Source: JAVJUV01 sp040220415
Lineage (GTDB): Bacteria; Pseudomonadota; Alphaproteobacteria; Rhodobacterales; Rhodobacteraceae
Direction: 5' to 3'
DNA: 64,000 nt
Assembly (NCBI GenBank): GCA_040220415.1
Contig: JAVJUV010000040.1
Coordinates: 1-64,000 of the forward strand
In this document: piece by piece, positions 25,631-35,915 of the stretch
How positions within the stretch are numbered: the first letter of the stretch is position 1
How the letters are laid out: every line of letters begins with the position of its first letter
Notes under the pieces: generated by a model
What the model was told of the DNA's origin: nothing
Databases searched by the model: none
The model's input: the letters and a program-made list of their open reading frames with translations, nothing else
Made by a program: the position numbers and the translations under genes

Positions 25631-27111
25631 CACTTCGCCTCCTCGTTCGATTGCTGGGCGATCAATTGGCCATCGATTTCTCCCGCCGCCGCACGCATCT
25701 CCGCGACGGCCTCGAAAGTGAGTCCGGATTGTTCGTGGATTGCTTTGAAGCCGGTCAGCTCCTGCCACCGACGAATGGCAACATCGACATAAGCGGATGA
25801 GATTTCGCATCCAAAGCAGACGCGGCGGCAAAGTTCAGCTGCAAGAACCGAGGTGCCCGATCCCAGAAACGGATCAAGAACGATGTCGCCGGGTGAGGTG
25901 ACATCGAGAATGGCATCTCGGACGAGTTTGACCGGTTTGGTTGTCGGATGCGCCGCGAAGTCGTCAAGTGCGTTTGATTTTCCTCCGGATGCGCCGGCGT
26001 ACCGCCAGAGGTTGCTCCGGTGCCGACCATACTTACCAAGCTGGATATTGTTTTGATGCGGTGCGCCAGGGCGCTTCAAGACGAGAACCAGTTCATGCTG
26101 GCTCCGGTAAAACGATCCCATGCCGGCCTGGTGCTTGGCCCAGACAGCCATGTTGAGAAGCTTCAGGCCGATTTCCCGGACCACCCGCATCAGGACCTCG
26201 ACGTGCCTCCAGTCGATGCTCAGGAAAAGAATGCCGCCCGGTTTGACAGCCTTTGCCATGTTCTTGGTAGTGACCGTCAGGAACTCCTCATACTCGGCGT
26301 CCGACATCTCCCCCGAACCTTCAGCGAATTCCGGATGCTTGCCGTTTGCGACGGTAACGTGGCCAGAGATTTTAACGTTGTATGGGGGGTCGCTAAAAAC
26401 AGCGGAAACAGTGTGATTTCCTACGAGGACGTTCTGATCATCGGGGTTCCGGGCGTTGCCGCAGCAAATCCGATGATCGCCCAGCTTCCAGAGGTCGCCT
26501 TTCCGGGTCACCGTCACTTCGGTAGGTTCTGGCACTTCATCCAGCTTGTCGGGGTCTTCTCCGTTTGCCTCTCCGCCATCCAGGATCAGGAAATTGTCGA
26601 TCTCTGCGACCTCGTTTCCAGTGACCGTGAGGTCGACACCATGCTCTTCCAGAAAGATGAACTCGCTCTTGAGATTGAGAAGGTCCCATTCACCACGTTC
26701 CTGGCACCGGTTGAGGGCGATACGCAGAGTGCGGATTTCCACGTCGGACATGTCTTCCGCAACGATGCAAGTGAGCTTCTCCAGGCCAAGCCGCCGTGCG
26801 GCTTCGACCAGGTTATGACCGTCGATGATTTCGAGCGAACCGGTGACCATCGGCAGGTCGCGTACACCGAAAGCTTCGAGCGAGCGCATGATGCGTCTAA
26901 TCTGTTTTTCACTCTGTTTACGAACTGGCTTTTTTGCCGGCTTTAGATCGGCGACTGAGAACTCCGAGATTTTGAGGGGTGGACAGAGATCATTGCGTTT
27001 GGGCAGACCGGGCTTTCCAACTTTCGGAGAGGCCTTTTGGACGGCGACTGGTTTCGTCGCCAAGGAAGGCGACTTCGGGTCGCCAGGATAGTTCAGAATA
27101 TTGATTGGCAT
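25630..27111 (-). CDS. ParB-like nuclease domain / site-specific DNA methyltransferase fusion
   Basis: 493 residues. Residues about 45-135 form a ParB/sulfiredoxin-type domain with the motif IIDGHNLVEAARRLGL. Residues about 205-455 form a methyltransferase with SDPPYN (240-245), HPTTKPV (388-394) and DPFLGSGT (413-420). The order DPPY before the SAM motif is the beta class, and DPPY favours N6-adenine. It starts at ATG 27111 behind GGAGCACAGAA and is coupled to DUF5681 and terminase. No restriction endonuclease is adjacent, so it is probably an orphan phage methylase. Confidence 0.87.
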   Translation of the reverse strand: MPINILNYPGDPKSPSLATKPVAVQKASPKVGKPGLPKRNDLCPPLKISEFSVADLKPAKKPVRKQSEKQIRRIMRSLEAFGVRDLPMVTGSLEIIDGHNLVEAARRLGLEKLTCIVAEDMSDVEIRTLRIALNRCQERGEWDLLNLKSEFIFLEEHGVDLTVTGNEVAEIDNFLILDGGEANGEDPDKLDEVPEPTEVTVTRKGDLWKLGDHRICCGNARNPDDQNVLVGNHTVSAVFSDPPYNVKISGHVTVANGKHPEFAEGSGEMSDAEYEEFLTVTTKNMAKAVKPGGILFLSIDWRHVEVLMRVVREIGLKLLNMAVWAKHQAGMGSFYRSQHELVLVLKRPGAPHQNNIQLGKYGRHRSNLWRYAGASGGKSNALDDFAAHPTTKPVKLVRDAILDVTSPGDIVLDPFLGSGTSVLAAELCRRVCFGCEISSAYVDVAIRRWQELTGFKAIHEQSGLTFEAVAEMRAAAGEIDGQLIAQQSNEEAK

Positions 27112-27445
27112 TTCTGTGCTCCGAGATTCCTGCGGGGCACGCCGACAGGATGATGCAATCGAGGCCCCTTTGGGTTCATTCGATTTGCCACAGCATCCTG
27201 CCCTTCAAACTGCGGACTAAAAAATCTCGCAGCCGGTGACATGTTTAGAATCACAAAATCGCAGTTCGGCGTCAAGCCTTTGCGCAAGAAAAGGGCCGAC
27301 AAAACAATTGGATGGAGACGGCCCCCGTTTTAGCCAACCCCGGCACTTAGGTCTTTCGGTTGAACACCGCGAGTGTTGGCCTCACTGCCAATCGCAAAAA
27401 CTCTTCCCTGTTCTTATTTCTTGAAATCCCTAATCCAGGAGAGAT

Positions 27446-27573
27446 TTTCCCTGTTATTTGAGCTAGGGAAACACAGGCTAAATGTATGATGATAATATAT
27501 TTTTCGTGGCATGATCGCTCGATTTTGCAGCGATTCCGGTATTTTCCCTGTTATTTTCCCTGTTAGCAGGGAA
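27446..27573. repeat. AT-rich region with three TTCCCTGTTA repeats and a perfect hairpin
   Basis: TTTTCCCTGTTAT occurs at about 27445-27457 and 27542-27554, and a third copy runs into TTCCCTG-TTAG-CAGGGAA (27556-27573), a perfect seven-base palindrome. The surrounding 27112-27732 contains no recognisable gene. Motifs of this kind recur in alphaproteobacterial genomes next to mobile-element scars, from my memory of such sequences. Confidence 0.55.
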
Positions 27574-27657
27574 TTTCTGGTCGAGACTGGATCGCTCGAG
27601 ACTGCCTGCACAGCCAGGCCAAGTTACCTCAAACCTTCCTGAACCCTTCCGCCGGAC
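27556..27657. repeat. scar element, copy A (second copy at 59801-59901)
   Basis: About 100 bases shared in diverged form with 59801-59901: TTCCC.GT.AGCAGGGAA at the start, GCACAG...GCCAAGTT in the middle and TCCTGAACC.TTCCGCCG.AC at the end. Both copies have the same orientation and both lie beside transposon or phage debris. Outside coding sequence. Confidence 0.6.
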
Positions 27658-27732
27658 GGTGGCCCGGATGGCCCCACGGGTTGCCCCGGTCGGGTGGCTC
27701 GGGTGGCCCGCCGGGGCTTTGCCAGAGGGGCG

Positions 27733-27990
27733 TCAGAGCAGATCGAAGTCGACTGCTCCCGCCGGGTTCTCGCAGTCGTCGCGCTTGTTATCCGCCTGCG
27801 TGCCCAGCGCCAGGTGCTCGGGGTTGATGCAGAGCCGGTTGTGGCAGCGGTGGCGGACGACCCGTTGAGATCTGAGATCCTGCGATTGTTGCGCCATCCG
27901 CGGCCACGCACGAGGGTAAAGAAGTTCGCTCGCTTCATCGACCGCAGAGAGTTCAGAGGCCTTCGGAAGCGGCAATCCACGGTTGCTCAC
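27733..27990 (-). CDS. small HNH endonuclease-like protein, possibly truncated
   Basis: 85 codons whose C-terminal half reads VRHRCHNRLCINPEHLALGT followed by QADNKRDD. This is the phage-type HNH signature (H-x-C-x-N-x-x-C-x-N-P-x-H-L-x-x-G-T-x-x-D-N). The N-terminal 40 residues do not resemble the usual leading strand and substrate region, so the gene may be a remnant. It fits with the terminase module, since HNH nucleases often accompany terminases, but repeat-rich DNA lies between. A GC-rich shadow frame overlaps it and was not called. Confidence 0.45.
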   Translation of the reverse strand: MSNRGLPLPKASELSAVDEASELLYPRAWPRMAQQSQDLRSQRVVRHRCHNRLCINPEHLALGTQADNKRDDCENPAGAVDFDLL

Positions 27991-28060
27991 ACCTTTGGAT
28001 CTGTCCGGTAGCCGCTGACGTCGGAAACATTTCCGGCATTGCGCCCAGAAATCCGGTCGG

Positions 28061-31000
28061 TCAGGAATCCAGAACCTTACGAACCTTCATGGCAAGTTCA
28101 GATCGCCGGTAGGGCTTGCTCAGAAGTTCGACCCCCGGATCAAGACGCCCATCACGAATGATCGCGTTTTCCGAATAGCCAGAAGTATAGAGCACCTTTA
28201 TGCCGGGTTGGATGATCTGCGCGGATTCAGCGATTTGTTGTCCGTTCATCCCTCCGGGCAATATGACATCGGTGAAGAGCAAATTGATGTCCGATCGCTC
28301 ACGCAAGATCTCCAGCGCCGGCGCACCTGAGGTTGCGGTAATTACCTTGTAACCCAGCCCGGAGAGTTGCGCCGTTATCTGCTGCAAAATCGGCTTGTCG
28401 TCCTCGACAACCAGGATGGTTTCCTGCCCTCGAGCCAAATTGCCAGCTTCTGTTTCCGGGTCCGGCGTCGAACGTTTGCCGGACAGTCTGGGGAAATACA
28501 GCTTGAGTGTCGTACCTTCGCCCGGCTCTGAATAGATCCGAACACTGCCACCCGTCTGTTTGACGAATCCATACACCATACTCAATCCAAGGCCTGTGCC
28601 CTTTCCCACTGCTTTCGTGGTGAAGAAGGGTTCGAAAACACGCTCGATCTGTTCCTTCGAAATCCCGTGCCCGGTATCGCTGACCGCAATGAGAATGTAG
28701 TGCCCCGGCATCAGACCGAGTTCGGTCGAAACGTAATCGTCGTCGAGCGAAACATTGGCGGTCTCGATGGTCAGGGTGCCACCGTGCGGCATGGCGTCCC
28801 GGGAATTGATCGCGAGGTTAAGCAAGGCCGCTTCAAGCTGCGAAACGTCGATTTCTGTCGGCCATAAATCACCTGCAAGCACGATCTCCATCTCGATGTC
28901 CTCGCCCAGAGTGCGGCGCAATATTTTCTCGAAGCCGTCGATTACGGCATTCGCGTCTATCGCCTGGGGTTGCAGCGCCTGCTGACGGGAAAATGCGAGG
29001 AGACGACTTGTAAGTTCTGCCGCACGATCAGCTGCCTGAGCGCTGACGTCGGCATATTTGCGTAAGGGGTGCGCATCGTCGAGTTCGTCGAGAAGCATCT
29101 CGGTGTTGCCAATGATGATCGTCAGCAGATTGTTGAAATCGTGTGCGACACCGCCGGTCAGTTGCCCGACTGCTTCCAGCTTCTGCGATTGCCGGAGCCG
29201 ATCTTCCATAGCAAGCTTTTCCGTGACGTCAGTTATGCTGCCAAGGATCCGCACCGCGCGGCCTTCGTCGTCGCGAATCAATACTGCACGATCTTCAACA
29301 TCCGCCCAGGTTCCATTGGCCCGGCGGAAACGGTAGTGATCTTCAATCGTGTTAATCTGACCAGACACAAGGCGTTCAAACGACTCCTCGACACGTTTCT
29401 TGTCACCGGGGTGCAAGTTCGCATGCCAGGCTTCTCGCGGCACGCCCTCGGGATCGATCTGATACCCGAAGATCTCCGCCATTCCGTCGCTCCACCAAAG
29501 CCGTTCGCGCGCGACGTCCCATTCCCAGATTCCGTTTCCCGTGGCTTGCGCTATCAGACGAAAGCGTGCCTCGGAAAGGCGCAAGGCTTCCTCAGCGCGC
29601 CGACGGTCGGTGATGTTGCGTTGAACCGCTACGAAATGCGTGATCAGGCCCGCTTCGTTTGCCAGTGGAACTATGTCGAGTTCCAGCCAGTACTCCTGAC
29701 CGGTTTTGGTGTAGTTGATGAGTTCGGCACGTACCGGCTCTGACGCGTTGGCCGCTTCGCGGATTCTATCCAGCTCGGAGCGTTGTGTTTTCGGGCCTTG
29801 CAGCATGCGCGGCGTCTGACCAATCGCCTCTTCCCTGGTAAACCCGGTAATGCGTTCGAAAGCGTCGTTGACGTAGACGATTTCGGCGTTGTCAGGGGCG
29901 TCACTGCCCGTTGTTTTCGTGATGATCACGATATCGTTGATTTGCGCCACGGCTGCATCAAGCAGTCGAATCTGTTCATCGCGGCGTCGGGTTTCGGTGA
30001 TGTCCGTAAAATAGACCGCGAGGCCCCTGGGTGTCGGATGGGCGTTTACACGAAACGTGCGATCGAGCGGGCCAAATAAATGTTCGAACCGCGAGGTCTG
30101 GCCAGTTTCGAGGGCGCGTATGTACTGAGCCTCGAACTCGCTGCCCGCAATTTCAGGAAATTCATCGACGACCTTGCGGCCGACCAGGTCGCCCCTGGTT
30201 CGCTCCAAAAGAACCTCGGCCTTGCTGTTTATGTAGGTGAAACGCCAATCCTGATCGAGCATGTAGAATGCGTCGCCGATGTTTTCCAGCGTCTCGGCAA
30301 GGCGTCTGCCGAGTTCGCCGGCCTTTCGCTGTGCAGCGGTCAGTTCCGATATGTCCTGCATCGCCCCCTCAACGGCAACAATCTTGCCGTTGGCATCCCG
30401 GACCGGTACGCCGATCGAGCGGACTCTGACCCGATTTCCCCTGGCCGTAATCAGGTCGCGGACATCGTCGAAGGGAATCCCGTGTTCGGCACAGGCGTCG
30501 AACACCTTTCGCGCTGAATCCCGTTCTTCCGGTGCGAAATAGTCGATACCGCCTTCATAACTCGGGTGTGTGCCGGGCGGCAGTTCGTGGATTGCCGCAA
30601 TGCCATCTGTCCAGGACACTTTCTGGTCAATTAGCGACACGCGCCAGCCTCCGAGCTTGACTGCCCGTCCGGCGATTTCCAGCAGCCGTTCGGACTCTTC
30701 GGCTCGTTTGCGTACCGTCGCGAGCTCCGATACGTCCTGAAGCGAACCATGAAGGGCGACGATCCGGCCAGTCTCATCGCGTTCTGCTTCGCCGGTCGAG
30801 CGAACCGACCGCCTGCGTCCTTTGGTAGTGACGATCTGAAGTGTCTCGTCGAACGGTTCACCCACTTCCAGGCAAGACCGGAACAGGCGTTCGATCCGAT
30901 CTCGATCCTCGGGAACATAATAGTTCAAACCGTCCGCGACGTTGGGGGAGAATCCGGCCGGCCCGTCGTGGATGCGGGCTGTCTGGGACGACCACTCCAG

Positions 31001-32356
31001 ATGTTCGGTCTGCACATCGTAGCGCCAGGCGCCGAATTTTGCTGAAGTTCCCGCGATTTCGAGCATCCGCTTCGCCTCGGCGAGAGCTTTCTCGGCCTCG
31101 ACCCTTTCAGTGACGTCTTGCACCACTCCGCGAAGCCACGGCCCCTTGGCAGATGTGCATTTCTCGCCGACGCCGAGGACATGAACGATCCGGCCATTCG
31201 GATGAACTATCCGATGCGCAAACGAAAAATGCGTTTCGCCAGAGGCAACAAAGGCGTCGAAGTCGGCGCGCATCGCCGTGCGGTCGTCCGGATGAACCAG
31301 TTCGACATAGTCCTCAAATCCATGTCCGAACTCAGCAGCAGAGGTGCCATACATCCCGTAGACATTGTCTGACCATTCCAGTTGATCATTGGCGATCACG
31401 TAGTCCCAGGTTCCCGTGCCGAGCAGACGCTGCGTCGTGCGAAGCCGCGTGGCCAGATTCGCAAGATGCAAGTTGTCGGACTTCAACTCGCTTGTGTGTG
31501 CGACAAGATCGATCCTTGCAGGTTCCAGCGCGAGGTCGTGCTGCGTATCGGAGATGACCGAATTGACTTCGATGGCTTCGGTCACGTCCTGCATCCGGAG
31601 GATGACGTGAAGCAGCCTTTGGTCGGGACCGAACACAGGTGTGCTGGACACGGCCCAGTATCGCTCGCCATCCCGGGGCAACAGAAAACTCTGGAATTCG
31701 AGCAGATCGGGTCGACCTGAGGAGACCACGCGGTCGAAGGAAGCGCGCAACTTGCTGTGGGTCTCATCGTGCGGCTGCTGTGGCAGCGCCTGGAACAGGT
31801 TGTGGCCCACGACATCCTGGCGGGTGAGGCCCAAAGTCGAGAGAAAGGCGTCGCTGACGGCGATCACATCGAAGCTTTCGGGCGAAAACACGAGAAACAT
31901 GCCCGGGACCGAGTCGAACATGATCTGAAACTGGCGCATCAGCGTTTCGCTTGACCGGCGCGCTGCCTCTTCGCGCGCCAGCGCCTCGACTGCGGTCTGT
32001 TCGGCGACCACGAAGCGCGAGACATCCCGCGCAGAAATGAGTTCGGCACGCCGACCGTGGTAGCGCACGGTATGGCCGGTGATATCGACGAAGATCAATT
32101 CTCCGGATTTCAGCCGATGTCGCCAGACTCCGGCATGGTCCAGACCTTCAGTAACCGCTTCGACATTCCTCTCCAGCGCGACGCGATCCTCCTCCGGTCG
32201 GATATCGGCAATCGTCATCTCAAGGAACTCGTCGCGGGAGTATCCGTATCTTGCAAGAGCGGCATTGTTCACGGCCAGAAAGCGGAGCGTGTCGAGATCG
32301 TAGATCCACATCGGGTCGGGATGGGAAAGGAACAAGCTGTCGGCGGCCACGTTCAT
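28061..32356 (-). CDS. multi-PAS hybrid sensor histidine kinase/response regulator
   Basis: 1431 residues, apparently cytoplasmic, with no membrane helix or signal peptide. About eight consecutive PAS/PAC units fill residues 1-1060. One near residue 850-870 resembles LOV domains but has GQTPRMLQG where the photoactive cysteine (GxNCRFLQG) should be. Then come HisKA (GGVAHDFNNLL, phosphorylated His near 1073), HATPase (LNLAINSRDAM, DTGHGI, GTGLGLSMVYG) and a terminal receiver (VVEDD; LLFTDVILPGG aspartate; SKPY lysine). The ATG at 32356 behind GGAGGAATC is chosen over an upstream frame opening. No partner regulator is adjacent; the output is unknown. Confidence 0.9.
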   Translation of the reverse strand: MNVAADSLFLSHPDPMWIYDLDTLRFLAVNNAALARYGYSRDEFLEMTIADIRPEEDRVALERNVEAVTEGLDHAGVWRHRLKSGELIFVDITGHTVRYHGRRAELISARDVSRFVVAEQTAVEALAREEAARRSSETLMRQFQIMFDSVPGMFLVFSPESFDVIAVSDAFLSTLGLTRQDVVGHNLFQALPQQPHDETHSKLRASFDRVVSSGRPDLLEFQSFLLPRDGERYWAVSSTPVFGPDQRLLHVILRMQDVTEAIEVNSVISDTQHDLALEPARIDLVAHTSELKSDNLHLANLATRLRTTQRLLGTGTWDYVIANDQLEWSDNVYGMYGTSAAEFGHGFEDYVELVHPDDRTAMRADFDAFVASGETHFSFAHRIVHPNGRIVHVLGVGEKCTSAKGPWLRGVVQDVTERVEAEKALAEAKRMLEIAGTSAKFGAWRYDVQTEHLEWSSQTARIHDGPAGFSPNVADGLNYYVPEDRDRIERLFRSCLEVGEPFDETLQIVTTKGRRRSVRSTGEAERDETGRIVALHGSLQDVSELATVRKRAEESERLLEIAGRAVKLGGWRVSLIDQKVSWTDGIAAIHELPPGTHPSYEGGIDYFAPEERDSARKVFDACAEHGIPFDDVRDLITARGNRVRVRSIGVPVRDANGKIVAVEGAMQDISELTAAQRKAGELGRRLAETLENIGDAFYMLDQDWRFTYINSKAEVLLERTRGDLVGRKVVDEFPEIAGSEFEAQYIRALETGQTSRFEHLFGPLDRTFRVNAHPTPRGLAVYFTDITETRRRDEQIRLLDAAVAQINDIVIITKTTGSDAPDNAEIVYVNDAFERITGFTREEAIGQTPRMLQGPKTQRSELDRIREAANASEPVRAELINYTKTGQEYWLELDIVPLANEAGLITHFVAVQRNITDRRRAEEALRLSEARFRLIAQATGNGIWEWDVARERLWWSDGMAEIFGYQIDPEGVPREAWHANLHPGDKKRVEESFERLVSGQINTIEDHYRFRRANGTWADVEDRAVLIRDDEGRAVRILGSITDVTEKLAMEDRLRQSQKLEAVGQLTGGVAHDFNNLLTIIIGNTEMLLDELDDAHPLRKYADVSAQAADRAAELTSRLLAFSRQQALQPQAIDANAVIDGFEKILRRTLGEDIEMEIVLAGDLWPTEIDVSQLEAALLNLAINSRDAMPHGGTLTIETANVSLDDDYVSTELGLMPGHYILIAVSDTGHGISKEQIERVFEPFFTTKAVGKGTGLGLSMVYGFVKQTGGSVRIYSEPGEGTTLKLYFPRLSGKRSTPDPETEAGNLARGQETILVVEDDKPILQQITAQLSGLGYKVITATSGAPALEILRERSDINLLFTDVILPGGMNGQQIAESAQIIQPGIKVLYTSGYSENAIIRDGRLDPGVELLSKPYRRSELAMKVRKVLDS

Positions 32357-32733
32357 TTTCGATTCCTCCGAGTGACGAGATTTCCGGGGCAGGGATCGTT
32401 CAACCCGGCCAATGTGCTCCAAACAGGTGATGATATTTACGATGCACGATCCTGAGAACCGCGTCGAGATCGGAACCTGAGGTCAATCTCGAACCGTTCG
32501 ACCGACTTCGTCGGTGCGTATGATCCCGACCGGGCGCGTCGCAAAAAGCCTTGGAGTCTGCGGCTTGTGCCGCCTCGTCGCCGAAGTGCGATAGCCGCGC
32601 GTCTGCGTCGGCTCCGCCACATCATCCCACGAACCTTGCGAAGACGCCATGACCCGATCCATGTCTCTCAAGAAATATCGATCGGCACAGGTGTCGCCCA
32701 CAAATTACAGCGCCGGTGATGGGAGGCTCGAGT
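32357..32733. other. intergenic, no gene recognised
   Basis: 377 bases between the hybrid kinase and the sugar operon end. Short overlapping frames of 60-70 codons exist on the minus strand but none resembles a known family or has a convincing ribosome-binding site. The kinase promoter must lie here. Confidence 0.5.
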
Positions 32734-33848
32734 TCAGTTGCCGGGCAAAGAGACGATGTCACCAATCGACACTTCACGACCTTCGCGGGCCGAGGCGATG
32801 GCGGCGAAGCACAATGCGAGGCTCGGCAAGTTGCCGCGAGCGGAGTTCTGTGGTTCGCGGTCCTCTTCGATTGCGCACAGAAGTTCGCCCATCGCGCCAC
32901 GGAATCCATCATTGAACCAGGTCCCTTCCAACAGGGGTCGGGCACGGCCTTTCGCGGTCACGAGGGTGACCTCCTGTACGCCGAGGTCCGGACCGTCGCT
33001 GGCAAGCGATCCTTTGGTCCCTGCGATGAATGTCGTGCAGCGCGGGCCGAATGCAGTTGCGCCGTCGAAGACCAGCGACGCCTGGCCATTGTCGAGGGAT
33101 ACTAGAGCTTCGGCAAGGAGTGGGACTCGGGATTCCTGCCCCGAGGCGCGGGCTTTCCGGGCGACGACGCCTTTCACCCGGTCGCCGGCGACGCTCATAA
33201 GAAAATCGAACCAGTGAATGGCGAAGTCGTAGAGGATCAGATCGTCGATCTTTTCGAAAGGGGTGTCCTTGATCCACGAGTGATCCCAGTGCACGGCTAC
33301 ATGAATGCTGATTACCTCGCCGATCAGTCCGTGGTTCACGGCCGCGCGCATCCATGCCATATGCGGCGCCCAGCGGCCGTTCTGGTTTATGGAAAGCTTC
33401 AGTCCGAGCGCTTCCGCGCGCCGGGCCAGCCGCTCGCCGGTTGCCAGGTCCAGCACATATGGTTTTTGCGAAAGCACATGTTTGCCCGCATCCAGTGCCG
33501 CCTCGATCAAGGGAACGCGGTCGGCGGGGTGCGGTGTGATGTCAAGCACATCGATGGTCTGATCAGAGAGGACCAGATCGAAGTCATCTGTCACCATTGC
33601 GTCGGGAAAGAATTCCTTCGCACGCGCCTCGGCCCGCGACAATGTACGGCTGCAGATGGCGGCCACGGTCCAGCCGGCCGTGCGATAGGCGTCCAGGTGC
33701 GCCGCCGAAATACCTCCGGCCCCGATCAGCGCGATGCGGGGACGATAGCTTTTGGGCTGTGGCGGGCGATAGGGCAGGTCCGGAGGCGGGATCTCGGTGA
33801 CGTCGGCCGATTTCAAGGCGTAGCTGTCGGGATCGGGAGTGTCGGCAC

Positions 33849-33852
<4 letters not shown>
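32734..33852 (-). CDS. Gfo/Idh/MocA-family oxidoreductase (distal of two)
   Basis: 372 residues. The N-terminal Rossmann motif is RIALIGAGGISAAHLDAYRT, and the EKP-type motif appears as HVLSQKPYVLDLATGERLAR (QKP instead of EKP). The C-terminal domain has WDHSWIKDTPFEKIDDLILY and FAIHWFDFLM with the family's conserved aspartate and histidine. These enzymes oxidise or reduce sugars, inositols and their derivatives with NAD(P). The ATG at 33852 overlaps the stop of the preceding Gfo gene. Last gene of the long minus-strand operon; substrate unknown. Confidence 0.87.
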
Positions 33853-34925
<1,073 letters not shown>

Positions 34926-34937
34926 GGCTCGTTTCCC

Positions 34938-35915
34938 TCAGCTATCTTCCGTCAGGCGCACGTAAACGGCGGTCACCAGCAGGATGATGCCGCCGAACAA
35001 TATGCGGCGCGCGCCCTCGGGCATCTGCAGCAGTGTCAGCATGGTGGTCAGAACCGTCAGTATCAGCGCGCCGACGATGGTGCCCGAATAGCCGCCCCGC
35101 CCCCCGAAGATCGAAGTTCCCCCGATCACGGCAGCAGCGACGGAAGGCAGCATCAACGGATTGGCGAGCGACAGGGAGGGCGCCTTGATCAGCCCGACGT
35201 AAAGCAGGCCAGTCACCCCGGCGATCAGCCCCGAGAGCGCGTAAAGTGCGAAATACACCTGCCATGCCCGTACGCCCGACAGCCGCGCCGCGTTCTCGTT
35301 ATCGCCGAGCGCGTAGAGCAGACGTCCGAAGCCCATGCGGCGCTGGCCCCAAAGGATCAGGGCGGCGAAGGGGATGAAAAGCACCAGCGAGTTGGGAATC
35401 CCCCCGGTTCGTCCGGTGCCCAGCCAGGCCAGGAATTCCGGAACGCTTGAGCCTGTGGCAATCACCGTCCGCTGATAGACCTGCAGGCAGCCGGTTGCGA
35501 TCAGCCCTGTCCCCAATGTCATGATCAGCGGGTGAACCCGGCAGATCGCCACGCCGAAGCCATTGACCAGCCCGATCAGGATGGCCGGGATCAGCGCAAC
35601 CAGGATCGCGCCTGTGGGTCCTAGGATCGAAACCTGTGTCGCCATGACGAAAGCGCTGACCGTCGCCACGACACCTGCCGAAAGGTCGATGCCGCCAGTC
35701 AGCATCGTCAACGTCTGGCAGGCCGCGAGCATCGCGAGCGGGATCGCGAACTTGATCGTATTTGCGATCCAACGTTCGTTGACGATGCCGGGACGCATGT
35801 ACTCCAGCATCGCCACGAGGACGGCAAGAAGAACGACCAACGGCACGACAGGATAGGCCTGGATGAAGCGTCCAATTCGTATGCCGATCGAAAGGCTGTC
35901 GCTTGTTGCGTTCAT
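34938..35915 (-). CDS. sugar ABC transporter permease (second of two)
   Basis: 325 residues, about ten membrane helices. The family signature is LTMLTGGIDLSAGVVATVSA and the late loop is GGTSIFGGRGGYSGTIVGAL. The ATG at 35915 overlaps the stop of the preceding permease (ATGA). A much longer open frame continues upstream but translates the complement-frame of that permease into arginine-rich sequence, so it is not used. With its partner it forms a heterodimeric channel. Confidence 0.9.
   Translation of the reverse strand: MNATSDSLSIGIRIGRFIQAYPVVPLVVLLAVLVAMLEYMRPGIVNERWIANTIKFAIPLAMLAACQTLTMLTGGIDLSAGVVATVSAFVMATQVSILGPTGAILVALIPAILIGLVNGFGVAICRVHPLIMTLGTGLIATGCLQVYQRTVIATGSSVPEFLAWLGTGRTGGIPNSLVLFIPFAALILWGQRRMGFGRLLYALGDNENAARLSGVRAWQVYFALYALSGLIAGVTGLLYVGLIKAPSLSLANPLMLPSVAAAVIGGTSIFGGRGGYSGTIVGALILTVLTTMLTLLQMPEGARRILFGGIILLVTAVYVRLTEDS

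Noticed and set aside
27446..27573. TTCCCTGTTA repeats as a CRISPR array
   Set aside because: Repeats are only 10-12 bases, irregularly spaced, and there are no cas genes.
29700..29900. A photoactive LOV domain in the hybrid kinase
   Set aside because: The motif is LOV-like but the essential cysteine is replaced (GQTPRMLQG).
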